Source: Pneumocystis sp. 'macacae' (lineage: Eukaryota; Ascomycota; Pneumocystomycetes; Pneumocystales; Pneumocystaceae). From it: DNA of 64,000 bases. Numbering within the stretch: the stretch's first letter is position 1; each line of letters begins with the position of its first letter. The translations under genes and the position numbers were made by a program. Shown piece after piece: positions 10,650 to 21,900 of this stretch. The notes under the pieces are model-generated. The model did no database searches. It was not told where the DNA came from and worked only from the letters and a program-made list of their open reading frames with translations. Where the stretch lies: positions 62,001 through 126,000 of the forward strand of contig CM030720.1 in assembly GCA_018127085.1 (NCBI GenBank). The letters run 5' to 3'.

Positions 10650-11529
10650 TTAAAGATACATTGTTAATATACCAGCTCTTTTTTTGGTATTTACATTGTA
10701 ATCTTGTAATCTTACTTTTAAATTCAGTTTTCCTTTAGTAAAAAAATCATCAAGCACGTATGCCACATGTTCTGCGACATCTGAAGTTATCTTTAAATGA
10801 GCACTGGGACCATGAGAAGATGCAATAATAGCAACAGCATCTAAATTCCTCTGTTCACACTTTTATGAAATCAATTTGATGCATTAATAACATTATATTT
10901 TACCAATGATAATATAGATGCTTCCATCCCAGAAAGTAAAGCAGGTGGCCTTAGAAGTGGATATTTATTATCTTCTATATTTAACGACGACAGTGTCGTA
11001 CGAAGAAGACTGACAGGAGATGATACTGACCACTGAAAAATAGTTGCAAGTAAAAATATACGTTTAAATTTTAAATGATCAAAAATATAACAAGAAACCT
11101 GATAGCACATTTCAATTGGTAGATTATTAGGGAAAATAATAAAATATAGAGAAAGTTCAGGATTAGAAAAAAGTTTTACTAATTGATTTTCCTGTATTTT
11201 TGATGTATCCATTCTTCAATTAATAATATCTAACTTACTGAAAGCTGAAATAAAGTTTGAGACGTATTTTCTCCTGGAAATCTTTTCAAAATATCAAGAA
11301 ATAATTCACTTGCTATAATAATATTGGATATATTACTTGGAAAAGAATTTATACATTTTATTTCATATTGATTTTGTGTTTTATTCTTAATATTGCATTT
11401 CCTAAAATGATTAAATGAATCTTCTTCAGAACTAGTTTCTGAATCATTTAAAGAATATCTTTTTGGGGGTTCATCAAGGAAGTTCTGTATTCAAATTATT
11501 TTTGAAATGATCTTTTTATAATTTACCAT
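10650..11529 (-). CDS. Probable proteasome assembly chaperone 1 (PAC1/Poc1) family protein
   Basis: Four exons can be joined. The start ATG (11529-11527) stands alone as a 3-nt coding exon before a 42-nt intron (11526-11485); next comes MNFLDEPPKRYSLNDSE, an acidic N-terminus. A 47-nt intron near 11240 and a 53-nt intron near 10900 follow; the methionine at 11212 falls inside an intron. The order of hydrophobic blocks, including CYQVSCYIFDHLKFKRIFLL, then PLLRPPALLSGMEASILSL and a C-terminal helix region, resembles proteasome assembly chaperone 1, where the LPAAVLS-type motif precedes the C-terminal domain. Those chaperones guide alpha-ring assembly of the 20S proteasome. Similarity is weak by eye and the assignment is tentative; the coding call itself is firmer. 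Confidence 0.45.
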
Positions 11530-11899
11530 TTCTTATGAATAAATTTAAAATATAGGGTTTTTTTATAATCCTTAAAAAATAAGATTTTTTTATTATAAAA
11601 TGTTTGATTTATTATAAAATATATTAAATAAGCAAGAATAACCTAATACATTTTAGTTAGAAATACTAGTAGAAGTAGAACAATAACTTAGTAGGATTAT
11701 CTTGTTATTTATTTAAAATATATTTAGTATAATAAAATTGTTATTATAGCTAGTTAAAAATAAAGATATTTATAACAAAACTATGAGATTGTCTTTTTAG
11801 AATATCTTTTAAAGATATTTTATTGTAGTTCAAGCTCATACTGTTGCTGTCATTACTAATTCTTTACCATTGTATCTGAAATATATTAAATGAATTATC

Positions 11900-13560
11900 A
11901 GCAACTTTGGTGATCAATACGCAAATATTTGTAAAAATAATAACTCTAACTCTAAAAAATTTTAAATTTGAAAACAGTTGATGCATTTGATTTGATAAAA
12001 ATATTGATGAGGTTGGAGAGTAGGTGTTCTAAGAAAAATATTTATAAAAGATTGAGATAATAAATATAATGATATAGTAATTAATGGTAGTATAAATACA
12101 GGCGTAAATGATCGACAAAAACTTCTAATAAGTTACAAAGAAGGAGATTCAATAATAATGGATTTAGCAACTGAATATAACAAGATGGAATTTATTGTAA
12201 TTATAAAATAAGGAACACTATCTTTTTCATCTTTTAAGTCCTTTTAAGTCCTGTCCATATTTAATAACTGACAAAAAATTCGTACAAGTGATTTTGAAAA
12301 GATATTTCAGTTCGAGTTTAATCAGATACTAGCTTTATTTAGACAATATATATCGATAGTTAAAATAATATACATTAATATCTAGAATTGAAATATTTTC
12401 TAAGATATTTTCTTAAAAGTTAATCATAATAACAAAAATAGTATTACGATCTAACCCTTTTTAAAGAATAGGTATTCAAGAATATAAAAAAATATTTATA
12501 CATTATTTCTACTGTTTCAATTATAGGCTTACTAGTCCAGTTTAATACAATATTTGAATGTCTAATGTTAAAATTATACATTTAAAATTGTTTAAACAAT
12601 AAATAATCTTCACTTGAATAAATCTATATCTTTATAGTTATATGGAGAATATTCCAAAGTATGAAAAACAAATTGTAATTCTTCCAAGGGAATTTAATAA
12701 ACTCTTGTTGGTTTACAACACTAATTATTTAAGAATACTCCATGCTTTTCATTACTAATATAACAAATATCTATACCAAGAATCTCAGTTATTTCAAACA
12801 AACATGCATCTGTAGCTACTGTTGTAAATGTATTTTCTATTTTAACGTTTGAAAGATATTTTAGATAATTCCTTTCTTCTACATTCGTAATAAAAACTAA
12901 TGGTTGTGACGATATAGCACTGCCATTTAACTTATCATAAAAAAAAAAACAATTTCCTTAGAAATTCTAGAAAATTTGTATTACTAAATGTCCTAGTGAT
13001 TAAATGATTAGTAGATAACTTTCTAGCAAATAATAAAGATATCTCATTCTTGGAAAAAATCTTAATATATTAGAACGTTTACTAATATAAAGCGCTATTG
13101 AGAGACCCTTGATTTCTCTTCTATAGATATGTATATTTATGATCATTAAAGAGATTGATTTTTAACCAATTAGCATATTTTAATATCTTCTCAATCAAAA
13201 AAATGTATTTACAGAATTTTTATAAGTTATTCCAAAGAAACAATAAAAATAGTTAACAAAAAGGAGTTTTTTGTTTTTTAAAGTTCTTTTGCCTGACTTA
13301 TATGTTCTAAGCAGTATAAAGAGTCTAAGTTTAATATAGTAAGAATATATAATAAGGAAAATTCTATTTAAATCTTTAAATACAGAAGAAAATCATATTT
13401 TTTGTTATATCTGCTCTGCTTTTATCAAAAAAATGTTTTTACCAAACATGAACAAGAGGTTCATCGAAATACCTTTTTAAATCTTAATTTCGAACTCTAT
13501 AAAATTATAAGTTAAGTGAGTATGATCATATTTTACATAAAAAAGAATAGTTAACTATTA
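11900..13560. pseudogene. Decayed protein-coding remnants, identity unknown
   Basis: No intact gene can be built here, yet several stretches read like protein. On the minus strand, 12950-12730 is open for about 72 codons and contains SQPLVFITNVEERNYLKYLS and ATDACLFEITEILGIDICYI. It is followed at about 12700-12440 by EELQFVFHTLEYSPYNY and NIVLNWTSKPIIETVEIMYK with stops and shifts between. Upstream pieces at 13195-13000 (ILKYANWLKINLFNDHKYTY, GLSIALYISKRSN) lie in shifted frames, and a further piece at about 13460-13350 has in-frame stops. On the plus strand, 12080-12210 reads NDIVINGSINTGVNDRQ and beyond. Some junctions might be short introns, but several stops have no plausible splice sites. 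I recognise no family. Confidence 0.4.
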
Positions 13561-13656
13561 AAGATGTAGTACATGTTCTTTTTATTGTTTTTCTTTTTTT
13601 TAAAAAAAAAACTTTTATATTTGAAAAAATAAGTGATATGTAAAATTCATAATCTA

Positions 13657-14783
13657 ATGACGACGTGTGCATGGAAAAATATAGGCTGTAGCCTTCAAAA
13701 TATACTTCCTAGCTCTTGGAAACGTATTGTTGAATCATGGCTTAAAGAGGATGTTCCTAGTTTAGACTACGGTGGATTTGTCGTTGGTGAAAAACCAGAA
13801 ACAGCGGTTCTTTATGGAAAAAGTGAAGTAGAGTGCAGAAGGGATCTAGTAGGAGGATTTCTGATACATCTTTATAGGGAGTTCTGGCAGGTGTTCCTTT
13901 TTTTGAGGAAATTTTCAAACAACTTGAGTGCAAGTAACTTTTTTATATTTCAAAAGTATTTTGTATTCAAATTGTTAAATAGCGTTGAATGGTGCTTGAA
14001 AGAAGGAGAAAATATTAGTCCAGTAATGAAAATTGCCATAGTTCGCGGACCAGCGAAAAATATACTTCTTGGTGAACGAGTTTCTTTAAATATTATTTCA
14101 CGTTGCTCTGGAATTGCTACTAAGTCGATTTTCTACGAATACTTAAAGTAATAAATAATCAAAATCTAGATCTAGAAGAACGATTGATAAGTTAAGGAAG
14201 TTGGGTTATCATGGCGTGGTTGCTGGTACACGAAAAACGACACCGGGATTTAGACTTGTTGAGAAATATGGGATGTTAGTAGGGGGTGTGGACCCTCACC
14301 GATTTGACTTAAGTAGTATGATTATGCTTAAAGATAATCACATTCTATCAAAAGGCAATATTCATATGTAACAAACATTTATTCTGATTCCATTTACAGG
14401 GTCAATTACGAAAGCAGTTGAAGCAGCTCGCTTAGTTGGTGGATTTTCATTGAAAATCGAAGTAGAGGTACGGTCTGAGGCAGAAGCAGATGAAGCTATT
14501 CTTTCAGGAGCAGATATTATCATGTTAGATAACTTTCATAATGATAATATGAAAACTGTTGCTAAAAATTTAAAACAAAAATGGAAGAATAAACCAAAAT
14601 TTCTCCTTGAATGCAGTGGAGGAATAACAGAGGAGAATGCACATGAATTCATTTGTAATGGTATATATGAGTAATTTGTTTAGTTTGTAATTAATTGTTA
14701 TAGATCTTGACATTTTGAGTATTAGTTCTATTCATCAGGGTGTTAAACATGTTGACTTTTCCTTAAAAATTCACCAAATATAA
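13657..14783 (+). CDS. BNA6: Nicotinate-nucleotide pyrophosphorylase (quinolinate phosphoribosyltransferase)
   Basis: Converts quinolinate and PRPP to nicotinate mononucleotide, the last step of de novo NAD synthesis that feeds into the common pathway. Six exons: 13657-13826, 13878-13933, 13983-14123, 14170-14354, 14400-14660 and 14704-14783. Family blocks in order are [62 protein letters not shown], then [20 protein letters not shown] (substrate-binding Arg and Lys), [23 protein letters not shown] and LECSGGI. The ATG at 13657 is chosen; an upstream in-frame GTG has no support. Two introns are odd: 14124-14169 has a GTCGAT donor, and 14355-14399 has a GC donor. Both restore the family sequence exactly ([23 protein letters not shown]). 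Confidence 0.93.
14355..14399 (+). other. BNA6: GC-AG intron in BNA6
   Basis: A 45-nt intron beginning GCAATATTC and ending TTTACAG. There is no GT dinucleotide upstream in the exon that could replace it, and joining here yields the conserved [13 protein letters not shown]. Length and acceptor match neighbouring introns. Confidence 0.7.
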
Positions 14784-15510
14784 TATATTTATTCACTATT
14801 ATTATATACTTCATTTAAAAAATTCAAATCAGCTCTAGGCTACATATAATCAGTAATTTTGACTCTTTAACTTCCAGCCGTAGATAACTTTCAAAATCCA
14901 GCTTTTACTTAACTTTTCGTTTCTATAATAATATATTCATGTATATTTAAACATCAGTCTACCAATCATTATCATTATTGATTCATTTCATATTATAGAT
15001 TCTAAAAACTTGAATCATTATATTCTCTTTAACCAAATAATATATTGTTTTCGTACTCTATCAAAATAAAACAAATCTTTAAATAGGATCATCTTTTATA
15101 CTAATTTCCACTCTTTTTTGTGCAAATATACCAAAAAATAATTTTTGCAATGTTTTACTATTTATTATAATTTTTTTACTTTTTTGCAAACTTTAACTTA
15201 TTTATAATTTTTTATTAAATGTATGACTTTTGACCTAGATTCGCCCTTATTAATAAAAAGACAAATCCACGCTGTTATTCAATCATTTATCTATCTCCCC
15301 TTTCTTTCCCGCTTCTAGTACTCATATTCAGAAAATATAGAAGTAGAACAAAAGGGAAAACTGCTAGAATTCTATTGAAAATGTTCAATATAATACTTTT
15401 TTAAAGATGTATTAAAATGCTCATTAAAATATTTGTAATATATAATATTTAGAGATTTTTAAGGATTATTCTATCGATCTACATTTTTAATTGTTAAATA
15501 TCCTAACATT
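14784..15510. other. Intergenic region between BNA6 and PDAP1-family gene
   Basis: About 730 bases between two plus-strand genes: BNA6 terminator side and promoter of the next gene. A pyrimidine-rich stretch at about 15290-15318 (TATCTCCCCTTTCTTTCCC) could be promoter-associated. No open frame or RNA gene is recognised. Confidence 0.5.
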
Positions 15511-16137
15511 ATGACAAAGAAGAAGTTTAGAAAACCTATAAGAGGAGGTATTTATAGATATTTTGCACATTAGAAATATATTTATTTTATGTTTCATTAG
15601 AAGGGAAAAGTTTTTCCGCAAATTTAGTATTAAATGAAGATGGGACATTAGTACCAGATACTGCTTTTAAAACCTCAAAAGTAGGGTTAACAGGTGTAGC
15701 ATTATTGATGAAGCGTAACAATAATCCTTCAGGAAGCTAAGGAATTGTCTAGTGGTTCAGACATAGATAATGATTTTGAGAAATTAGATATAACAGATTC
15801 AGAAATACCATCTCGTTTTATTCGTAAAAAAGAAAACGCACTACAATCTATTATTGAAATAGAGAATCCAAACCGAGTAAAAAAACAAAATTTAAAGATT
15901 TCAGAACTTGCAAACATGTATCCACAAGAATTAAGTAGGAGAGAACGCGAAGCCATAGAGAAAAAAGCAGCAGAAGAACGATACAGAAAGCTTCATTCAG
16001 AAGGAAAAACAGAGAAAGCTAAAGCAGATCTTGCAAGACTTGCAATTGTAAGGAAGGAAAGAGAAGAAAAAGCAAGACAAAGAAAAGCAGAACAAGAAGC
16101 TAAAGAAAATGTAATAAAGAATCGGATAGATAAATAG
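15511..16137 (+). CDS. PDAP1/PP28-family casein kinase substrate phosphoprotein
   Basis: Three exons: 15511-15547, 15601-15680 and 15733-16137, with introns of 53 and 52 nt. Splicing joins MTKKKFRKPIRGEGKSFSAN to an acidic serine-rich linker (SSGSDIDNDFEKLDITDSE) and then to the highly charged PDAP1 helix region: IIEIENPNRVKKQ, ELSRREREAIEKKAAEERYR and KTEKAKADLARLAIVRKERE. That C-terminal block is diagnostic of the 28-kDa heat- and acid-stable phosphoprotein family. The role of the family in fungi is poorly defined; the human protein is a casein kinase 2 substrate. The protein is about 174 residues, near the family norm. Without splicing, the third exon would start at a TTG codon, so the first two exons are needed. 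Confidence 0.85.
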
Positions 16138-16820
16138 GCTAGTTCTTTATAATTGGGGATGTTTTTATGTATTTATATATATTAGTTTTATTTCTAATTT
16201 AATGTCTACTGCATAAACTATTGAATTCATAATTGTTTTTCCATAATATCCAGATTTGTATGACCTTATTCTTATATGTATTTAAGAAACATTATATATA
16301 TTCAGTATTTTATTGATATTTGAATTTAAAAAGGGTTCTTCTAGTATTTTTCAGGAGCTTTTTACAAATTATGTTTTTGATATGTTTTCTTATAAAAATA
16401 TAAATTATTATTCAGTAATATATAACTTTTCTCTTAACCAGTTTTTATATAGTTTTTGTATATTTTTTTTATCTTTCAAATTTTAACAATTTTGCTGAAT
16501 AATCTTCGATATCAATTCTAGCAAAAAGTCTATAAGATTAGATATACATAAAAAAAAACGCTCAATAATATTTTTAATAAAGAATACGTCAGTTTTATCT
16601 GGAAAATTGGGGCCTTGCATGTTAATGAGATATGTTAGATAAACATTCAAATGAATCTTTAAATGTGCAGAAAGGTATGTAAAAAAAACAAAAAAAACAT
16701 CCAAAAAATATGTAAAAATAAAGTAAATATCTTGTAGAAATTTTTTTGAAACTAAAAGAAATATAATATATTTAAAAATCTATTATTTTTATTACATCTC
16801 AGAATTAATTTATATTACAG
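16138..16820. other. AT-rich region upstream of RSC58, holding its unresolved 5' exon
   Basis: The first exon of RSC58 must lie here, because its frame enters from an acceptor at 16820 with a split codon; I could not place it. On the minus strand 16483-16704 is open (70+ codons, including MQGPNFPDKTDVFF), but no family is recognised. A plus-strand GTATGT donor at about 16674 may belong to the missing exon. Confidence 0.4.
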
Positions 16821-18486
16821 TTCAATCAACAGATATATCGCGAAAAAGAAAAAACAAATTTTCTTCAAACACAAAAGATATTGTTTCGTCTTCAGGAGAT
16901 ATAGATCAAACATTAGAGGATCTTCTTTGTGTTTTTTTAGCGTGTGTTTTCTTTAGTACATTTAACTATTTATTAAATGTTTTTATAGTATACCAGGAGG
17001 ATCATTTGTTTTAAATCAGTCATTAAGCGAAGGAAAGAAGAATGCTAAGCAAGTTTCTACGATTTTGTCAAAGCTTCAACAAAAAGCTTATAACTCATTG
17101 TCTAAAATTGAAGTTATTTTTTAATATTATTTTTTTGTTGTTAATTTATTTTAGAGTGATCTTGTTACGGCAACAACTTTATTACTTAATAGTGTTAGTC
17201 CTGTGGATTTGAAATACTCATTAATATCATCTTTTTATACATTTTCTCGAAAACTAATAATACGTGAACAAAGAAACAATATTACTCATATACCTACCAA
17301 TGATCCTAGAAAATATACACAAGACATATGTATATTCCATATATTTAAATCTTATCATAACTTACCATTATACTTAGTCCCATCAAGACCGCCCGGAAAT
17401 GAATGTCTTTTTGTAATAGGTCCAAATGGCCCGTTGTTTTCGTCTTTTGCTGCAAAATCTGTTCTTGATACTAGGCCTATTGATACAGGTTAAGAATTTT
17501 ATAATTGGTAAATTTCTATTAATATATTATCAGAAAATCGTGCTTATGTTACGCAAATTGTTCCGAATCATTCAGTTCCAGTTAAATCTACTCGTACATT
17601 TGCTAATATATCACCTCCTTCAAGTCAGTCTAATATATCCACATCGAAGAAACGTAAGCTTAGAAATCCTACTACAAGGCGTATACCGTCTATAAAATGG
17701 TTATATTATGATAATTATAGTTCATATGCACCAATAAAAGATATGGAAACAGCAATTTTTTCAGAGAACCATTTTAATGCTGTATGGTGGAGGCGTGAAA
17801 AGGAAAGAATTTGCATGGAAGCAGAGGAAAACGAAAAAAAGAATACTAATCAGTCGGATACAAATTCTTCAGATATTTTAGAGCTAGATGAAAAGCTTAT
17901 TCTATCATATGAACCTATAAGTATTTCAGATGACCTAAAAACATTTTCTATGAATTCCAAAGAAGAGAATGATGTTAATATAAATGAGATTGGAAGGTTA
18001 ATCCAAACACTTTCTCAAATGCAAACGTCAAGAATGTCACGTTCACAAACTGAAGCTCCAGGAGAATTAGAAGAGCAATTAGGTAACTGTTTTGTAGTCT
18101 TGTATTTATTACTTATATTATTAGCATTTTACATTCAACAACTTCTTCTTAAGCAAATCATGGCATTCAATATTCAGCCTCGGGAACTTTTATTAAAGCC
18201 GATGTCATTGTGTATGTCTTTTCTTGTTCTTGGGCCTTCATATGCAGGGACTTTGCCAAATGTACCATTTATATCATCAACTGATGAACTTCGAAATAAA
18301 CATGGATCTTATTCGGATCTTAACAACTATAATAAAAGTGAAAACCAAAATTCTAGTACGTCTCAGAGGCCACCAAATATTCCAATTCATTTACAATCAC
18401 TTTTGCGTACGGAGCCATATCGCTCATTTTTGAGTCCTCTTGCTGGATATAATAGAAGGCTAATAAATAGACCTAAAAAGTACTAA
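16821..18486 (+). CDS. RSC58: RSC chromatin-remodelling complex subunit Rsc58 (5' exon not resolved)
   Basis: Rsc58 is a bromodomain-containing subunit of the SWI/SNF-type RSC remodeller. Exons from 16821 onward can be chained; at least five introns, the smallest 36 nt, lie between 16821 and 18270. The N-terminal part (QTLEDLL, GGSFVLNQSLSEGKK, LLNSVSPVDLKYSL) would correspond to the divergent bromodomain. Three downstream blocks align in order with my recollection of yeast Rsc58: PLFSSFAAKSVLDTRPID, IKWLYYDNYSSYAP followed by a Trp-Trp-Arg-Arg element, and a C-terminal EEQLAFYIQQLLLKQIMA helix. These blocks are the basis of the call; overall identity is low. The true start is upstream of 16821 and is unresolved. 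The stop is at 18484-18486. Confidence 0.68.
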
Positions 18487-18997
18487 TTTTTCATAAATAG
18501 ATATGTAATTTTACAAATTATATTCTTTTTATATATAACTATTTTGTCTTTATAAAAATCTTTTATCAACTTCTGAATGTCTCTAGTATTTTTCATTGAA
18601 TTCATGATTTTTCATAGAAAAAAAAACACATTTGTGTTTCTATAAAAACAGAGACATTTTCTGTTTATAATAAATAGCATTTTACTGTCATTTTCTATAT
18701 TTATATATATAAATATATTCAAAAAAAATGTTTTTAGTTATTTTAACTTCTTGAAAAAGAACGAAAAAACGATTCTTTCTGCATTCATGATATAAATCTA
18801 AAGTAAGTCCTTTTGAAAGGTAAATAGATTTTATAAAATAATAAGATCTTTATTATTACTATTATTTTGCTTTAGAAAATATCACGTGATATGGATTGTC
18901 GTGTTTTAACGTTCATTAAAAATTTCATCAAAACAAAGCAAAAAATTTAATAAAAATAGCTAAATTCTACCTTTTTTTTGGATATTTTTAGCGCAAA
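18487..18997. other. Intergenic region between RSC58 and PCP1
   Basis: About 510 bases between two plus-strand genes, presumably the PCP1 promoter. It contains the perfect palindrome ATCACGTGAT at 18881. No open frame or RNA gene is seen. Confidence 0.6.
18881..18890. promoter_or_regulatory. E-box palindrome upstream of PCP1
   Basis: ATCACGTGAT, 108 bases before the PCP1 ATG. The core TCACGTGA is the preferred site of fungal basic helix-loop-helix factors such as Cbf1. A second copy of the core occurs at 42492 in the myosin promoter region. Confidence 0.4.
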
Positions 18998-21900
18998 ATG
19001 CGCCCTCTTTTAAGTATTCAAACACCGCAAACAGAAGCAGGCACTGTTAATTCAATTGATGCGGAAGAACTTACGTTTGGTTCACGTGAACCATCATTTA
19101 TCTCACCGAATAAGAAGGATAATTGGAAGTCTTTCAAGACATTGTCTACACCTGCTCCTTCTAGGGTATTTCTTGACCGTACAAATACACTTAATGCGAA
19201 GCGCGAGTTTACTCCATTGTTACAAAGTGCAATGAAAAATAGAATTCCTTCATATGTTCAATTACAAAAAAAAATTGATTTTAAGGAAAATTTTTCTAAA
19301 AATGAAGAAAAAAATGAATTTCCAAATAATAATAGTCAAGAAAATTCATCATCTAGTGTTATATCTATCAAATCTATTAAATCCATTATTAATTTGTCTG
19401 ATCGAAATATACATGAAAAAGAAGGGGAAGGAACAACACTTACATTACGGGAACAAGAGAAAGTGCAATATTATATATTTTTTCTCCTAAAATACTTATT
19501 TGGTTATAGATTATTGATACAATGAGAAAAGAGAATTGGGGATTAAAGTTGAAAATTCATTTTTTGAATGATCGTTTAGACAAATTGGCTCCAGATCAAG
19601 TTGAAGTTGCATTAAAAGAAGTAATTTGTATGTTTTATTTTTTATTTCTTTTAATTTTTTAAGAATATTGAAAATAAAATTCAACAAGCAAAACTTATTC
19701 AGGAAATTAAAAAATATAAAAAGTCGTTACTAGAATCTGAAAGGAAAATAGAAGTTATGTCAGCAGATAAAGACAAAGAATCTGAATCTAATGAAATTAT
19801 TTCTGAACAAAAAAAAATCCTTGATAAAATTGCATTAGAAAATAATCAATATGCAAATGAGCTTTTTAAAGCACAAGAAAAGATAGAAATATTATCTAAA
19901 GAAATTGATGAATTAAAGGATTTAAAGATTGATAATGATGTTTTGGAAAAACTTAGTTATTTAGAAAAACAATTACAACAAGCATTGGAAAAAAATGAAA
20001 AGATAAAGCTGGAACTTGAAGAGAAACAGAATAAAATAGACGAACAGAATGAAAAGATTGTATGGTTTTGTTTGAATTGAATTTGATTATTAATTGTAAT
20101 TTTAGGAACTTCAAGAAGAGGAACGTGACAAATTAAAACAAATAATTAAAGAATTGGAACAGAAGTGTTTTTCAGATGAAAATAAAGAACTAGATGAATA
20201 TAATAGTCAGATAGATTTATTAAAAAATGTATTTTTGGATTTACATTGTTTTTATTAACTTTTATAGGATTTAAATATTATTAAGCAAAAAATGGATGAA
20301 AAGGAGAAAATTATTCAGAAATATATGTTAGAAAAAAATAATTCAGATGAACTTTATAACGTATATTTTTTTTTAATAGTTATTTAAATTTAATATTGAT
20401 TAGGAACTCGAAAAAACGCGTTCTAATTTAAATAAAATCTCTATTGAATATAGTGAATTTAAAAATACACAAAAAGAAAAACTCTATAACTTAGAAAAGT
20501 CTTATAAAGGCATCAGTGATGAATTAGAAGCTAAAGAAAAAGAAATTTCGTTTCTGCATAAACAATTGGAAACAAAGGAATTTATTATTCCTGATGAAAA
20601 TGGAAATATACAGGTTTAATTAAAATATATTAGTAAATATTTTCTGATTATTTAAGAAAATACAAGATATTTTAAATGAAAAATATAAACTTGAAGAAGA
20701 TTTAAAAAATGCTCATGATGATATTAAAGAATTACATGTAAATTTAGAAGAATATGATGACAGGCAAGAAGAATTAGAAAGTAATCTTAAGCAAAAAGAG
20801 GAAGAGCTTTCTGAAATTACATTTAATCTAAAATCACTTCAGAAAGAGTTTGATGCGTTAAAATTAGAACATGAAAAAGAAAAAAATGGCATTTATAATC
20901 AAATAGTAAAATCAAAACAGACTTGGGATCAAGAAAGAATGAAATTAATTAGCGTAAAATATAACATTAACAATAATAGTTTTTAATTTATTTAGGAGAC
21001 CGAATCTATACGAGCTTCTTTGAAACAATACCAAAACGATAGTGAACATACTTTATTAGCTTTACAGGAAGAAGTATTTATTATTTTTATTTGTTTTTAT
21101 TACTAATTTTTTCTAGAAAAATGTTCTTCAGAATAACTTTCAAGAAATTAAACAACAAAATTTCGATTTACAGGAAAGTATTATTAAATTACGTGAAACA
21201 GAACAGATTTTTTTGAAAAATAATGAAAAAGTATGTTTTTTTATTTTAAATTTTAAAATTAATAGATATAGCTTCGAGAAGCATTAGAAAATCAAGAAGA
21301 GCGTCACCGTAAACATCAAGCTCAGTTACAAGATCAGCTTAATGAGCAAAATATTCGTTATGAGGATCAAAAAAATGAGTTTAACAAAGTTTTAGACAAT
21401 TTGCATACTTTACAAGAAGATTTAAAATTAATTCAGAAATCGGAAGAATTACTTAAAGGCGATATGAAATCTCTTACTATAGAATATAATGAACTTCAAC
21501 AACAATATACCCAGCAACAAGAAGTTATTGAAAAAGCTAGTAAAGAAACGATTCAGTTTCGTAAAGAATATGAGAAGCTTAAGATTGAATATGCGTCAAT
21601 GGAAATCATTCTTAAAGATTTACGTAATGAAAAAAATGATTTAGTTCTTTTAATAGAAAAAATCAAATCAAATAATGAAACAGATATATCAATATCTTTA
21701 AATAAAACAGTTAAATTATTAGAAGACCAAATAGAGTCTATTAGATATGAACGAGATAATCTTTTGAAATCTATTGATTCATTAAATACAGATATTACTA
21801 ATTATCGAAATATAGTTTCCAATTTAGAAAAAGAACGAGATTCTCTTGAAGAAAAACTTAATTTTTTCAATACTGAAAAGCCATCTTTACTATTGGATGA

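Noticed and set aside
12307..12320. GTTCGAGTT resembling a tRNA B box
   Set aside because: Last base does not fit GWTCRANNC, and no A box or cloverleaf could be drawn nearby.
16483..16704. Possible small minus-strand gene (MQGPNFPDKTDVFF...)
   Set aside because: No family recognised and the hydrophobic bias suits antisense of AT-rich DNA; kept only as a note in the intergenic entry.
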